A DNA stretch of 5,136 bases, from the NCBI GenBank assembly GCA_017405545.1, contig JAFRAF010000367.1, positions 1 through 5,136 of the forward strand. The letters run 5' to 3'. The notes beneath the pieces are model-generated. The model made no database searches and was not told the DNA's origin. It saw nothing but the letters and a program-made list of their open reading frames with translations. How positions within the stretch are numbered: position 1 is the stretch's first letter; each line of letters opens with the position of its first letter. This DNA is from Oscillospiraceae bacterium. GTDB lineage: Bacteria; Bacillota; Clostridia; Oscillospirales; Oscillospiraceae. The translations under genes were made by a program, and so were the position numbers. This document shows, piece by piece, positions 4,881-5,136 of the stretch.

Positions 4881-5136
4881 ATCGCGTTCTCCGGCAGGCA
4901 GACGCTTATCTCCTCCGCTCGCATGCTGTTCCACAGGGCCTTGTCCATCTCCCAGCCCAGAGAGGCCGGAGACTCGCTGTCATACCTGAGCATAACGGTG
5001 TATGAGAAGGGGTTTTCTATCACTTCGGCGACCCGGCAGCGGAAGACGTTTCTCTCATCCGCACCAGTCGCCGGACGCACGTCGTGCATGCGTATGCCCA
5101 CGAAGCTTTCATCCGTCAGTTCCCTGTCGAGACTGA
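4862..5136 (-). CDS. Molybdate/tungstate-type ABC transporter ATP-binding protein, C-terminal part (ModC-like, partial)
   Basis: Only the last 90 residues are in the window; the reading frame stays open to the right edge. The sequence SLDRELTDESFVGIRMHDVRPA followed by NVFRCRVAEVIENPFSYTVMLRY and, further on, GWEMDKALW and ISVCLPENAIIALKG reads like the TOBE-type regulatory tail of oxyanion-importer ATPases, which sits after the nucleotide-binding domain. TOBE-like modules in ModC proteins can bind molybdate. The Walker A, Q-loop, signature and Walker B motifs lie outside the window and cannot be checked. Context supports a molybdate or tungstate substrate, because the next genes make the pterin cofactor; sulfate cannot be excluded. 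The GTG at 5101 is an internal valine, not a start. A promoter follows the stop, so co-transcription with the cofactor operon is possible only by readthrough. Confidence 0.75.
   Translation of the reverse strand, partial: SLDRELTDESFVGIRMHDVRPATGADERNVFRCRVAEVIENPFSYTVMLRYDSESPASLGWEMDKALWNSMRAEEISVCLPENAIIALKG

Noticed and set aside
4463..5005. Plus-strand open frame (180 codons) spanning the promoter region
   Set aside because: It runs antisense through the MoeA-like start, the promoter and the ABC-ATPase tail. No family resemblance; the regulatory dyads and both flanking genes explain the region better.
1..5136. CRISPR array, tRNA/rRNA, insertion sequence, phage or defence system
   Set aside because: No regularly spaced repeats, no cloverleaf or rRNA-like segments, no transposase or integrase frames, and all genes have housekeeping or metabolic assignments.

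Overview
The window looks like part of the chromosome of an anaerobic member of the Clostridia (Firmicutes), possibly Lachnospiraceae or Oscillospiraceae. The reasons are strong G-rich Shine-Dalgarno sequences, moderately GC-rich genes with AT-rich promoters, a molybdenum-cofactor gene set of clostridial style (MoeA-like protein with a cysteine-rich tail, divergent MoaE-like domain), and at the left edge an N-terminus of a kind I associate with clostridial membrane-anchored proteins. The taxonomic call is inference from remembered family resemblance. All supported genes lie on the minus strand, so transcription runs from right to left.

Reading in the direction of transcription, the right edge (4862-5136) holds the end of an ABC-transporter ATPase with a TOBE-like tail, most likely the ATP-binding subunit of a molybdate or tungstate importer. 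A 210-base gap (4652-4861) follows. It contains a good promoter (TGTACA-17-TATAAT), a perfect 18-base palindrome sitting in its spacer, a 9-bp hairpin at the expected transcription start, and a structured leader of about 150 bases. This promoter appears to drive a four-gene pterin-cofactor operon: a MoeA-like molybdopterin-binding protein (3635-4651), MoaA (2590-3540), MoaC (2019-2546) and a MogA/MoaB domain fused to a divergent MoaE-like domain (1166-2056). Two hairpins (1143-1158, 1093-1120) close the operon.

A separate single-gene unit for a Bcp/PrxQ peroxiredoxin (496-954) follows. It is driven by a perfect-consensus sigma-A promoter (TTGACA-17-TATAAT) that carries an inverted repeat, a plausible operator. 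After a small hairpin (447-476) and another promoter (403-431), the left edge (1-242) holds the start of a protein with a charged, glycine-rich N-terminus leading into a hydrophobic, probably membrane-spanning, segment.

Together the right two thirds cover oxyanion uptake and most of pterin-cofactor synthesis. MoaA and MoaC convert GTP to cyclic pyranopterin monophosphate, the MoaE-like domain may take part in dithiolene formation, the MogA domain adenylylates molybdopterin, and the MoeA-like protein may act in metal insertion or cofactor handling. No MoaD, canonical MoeA or molybdoenzyme is visible. Nothing here is clearly a new defence or mobile system. The points most worth checking are the MogA-MoaE-like fusion with altered active-site residues and the dyad-rich control region in front of the operon.
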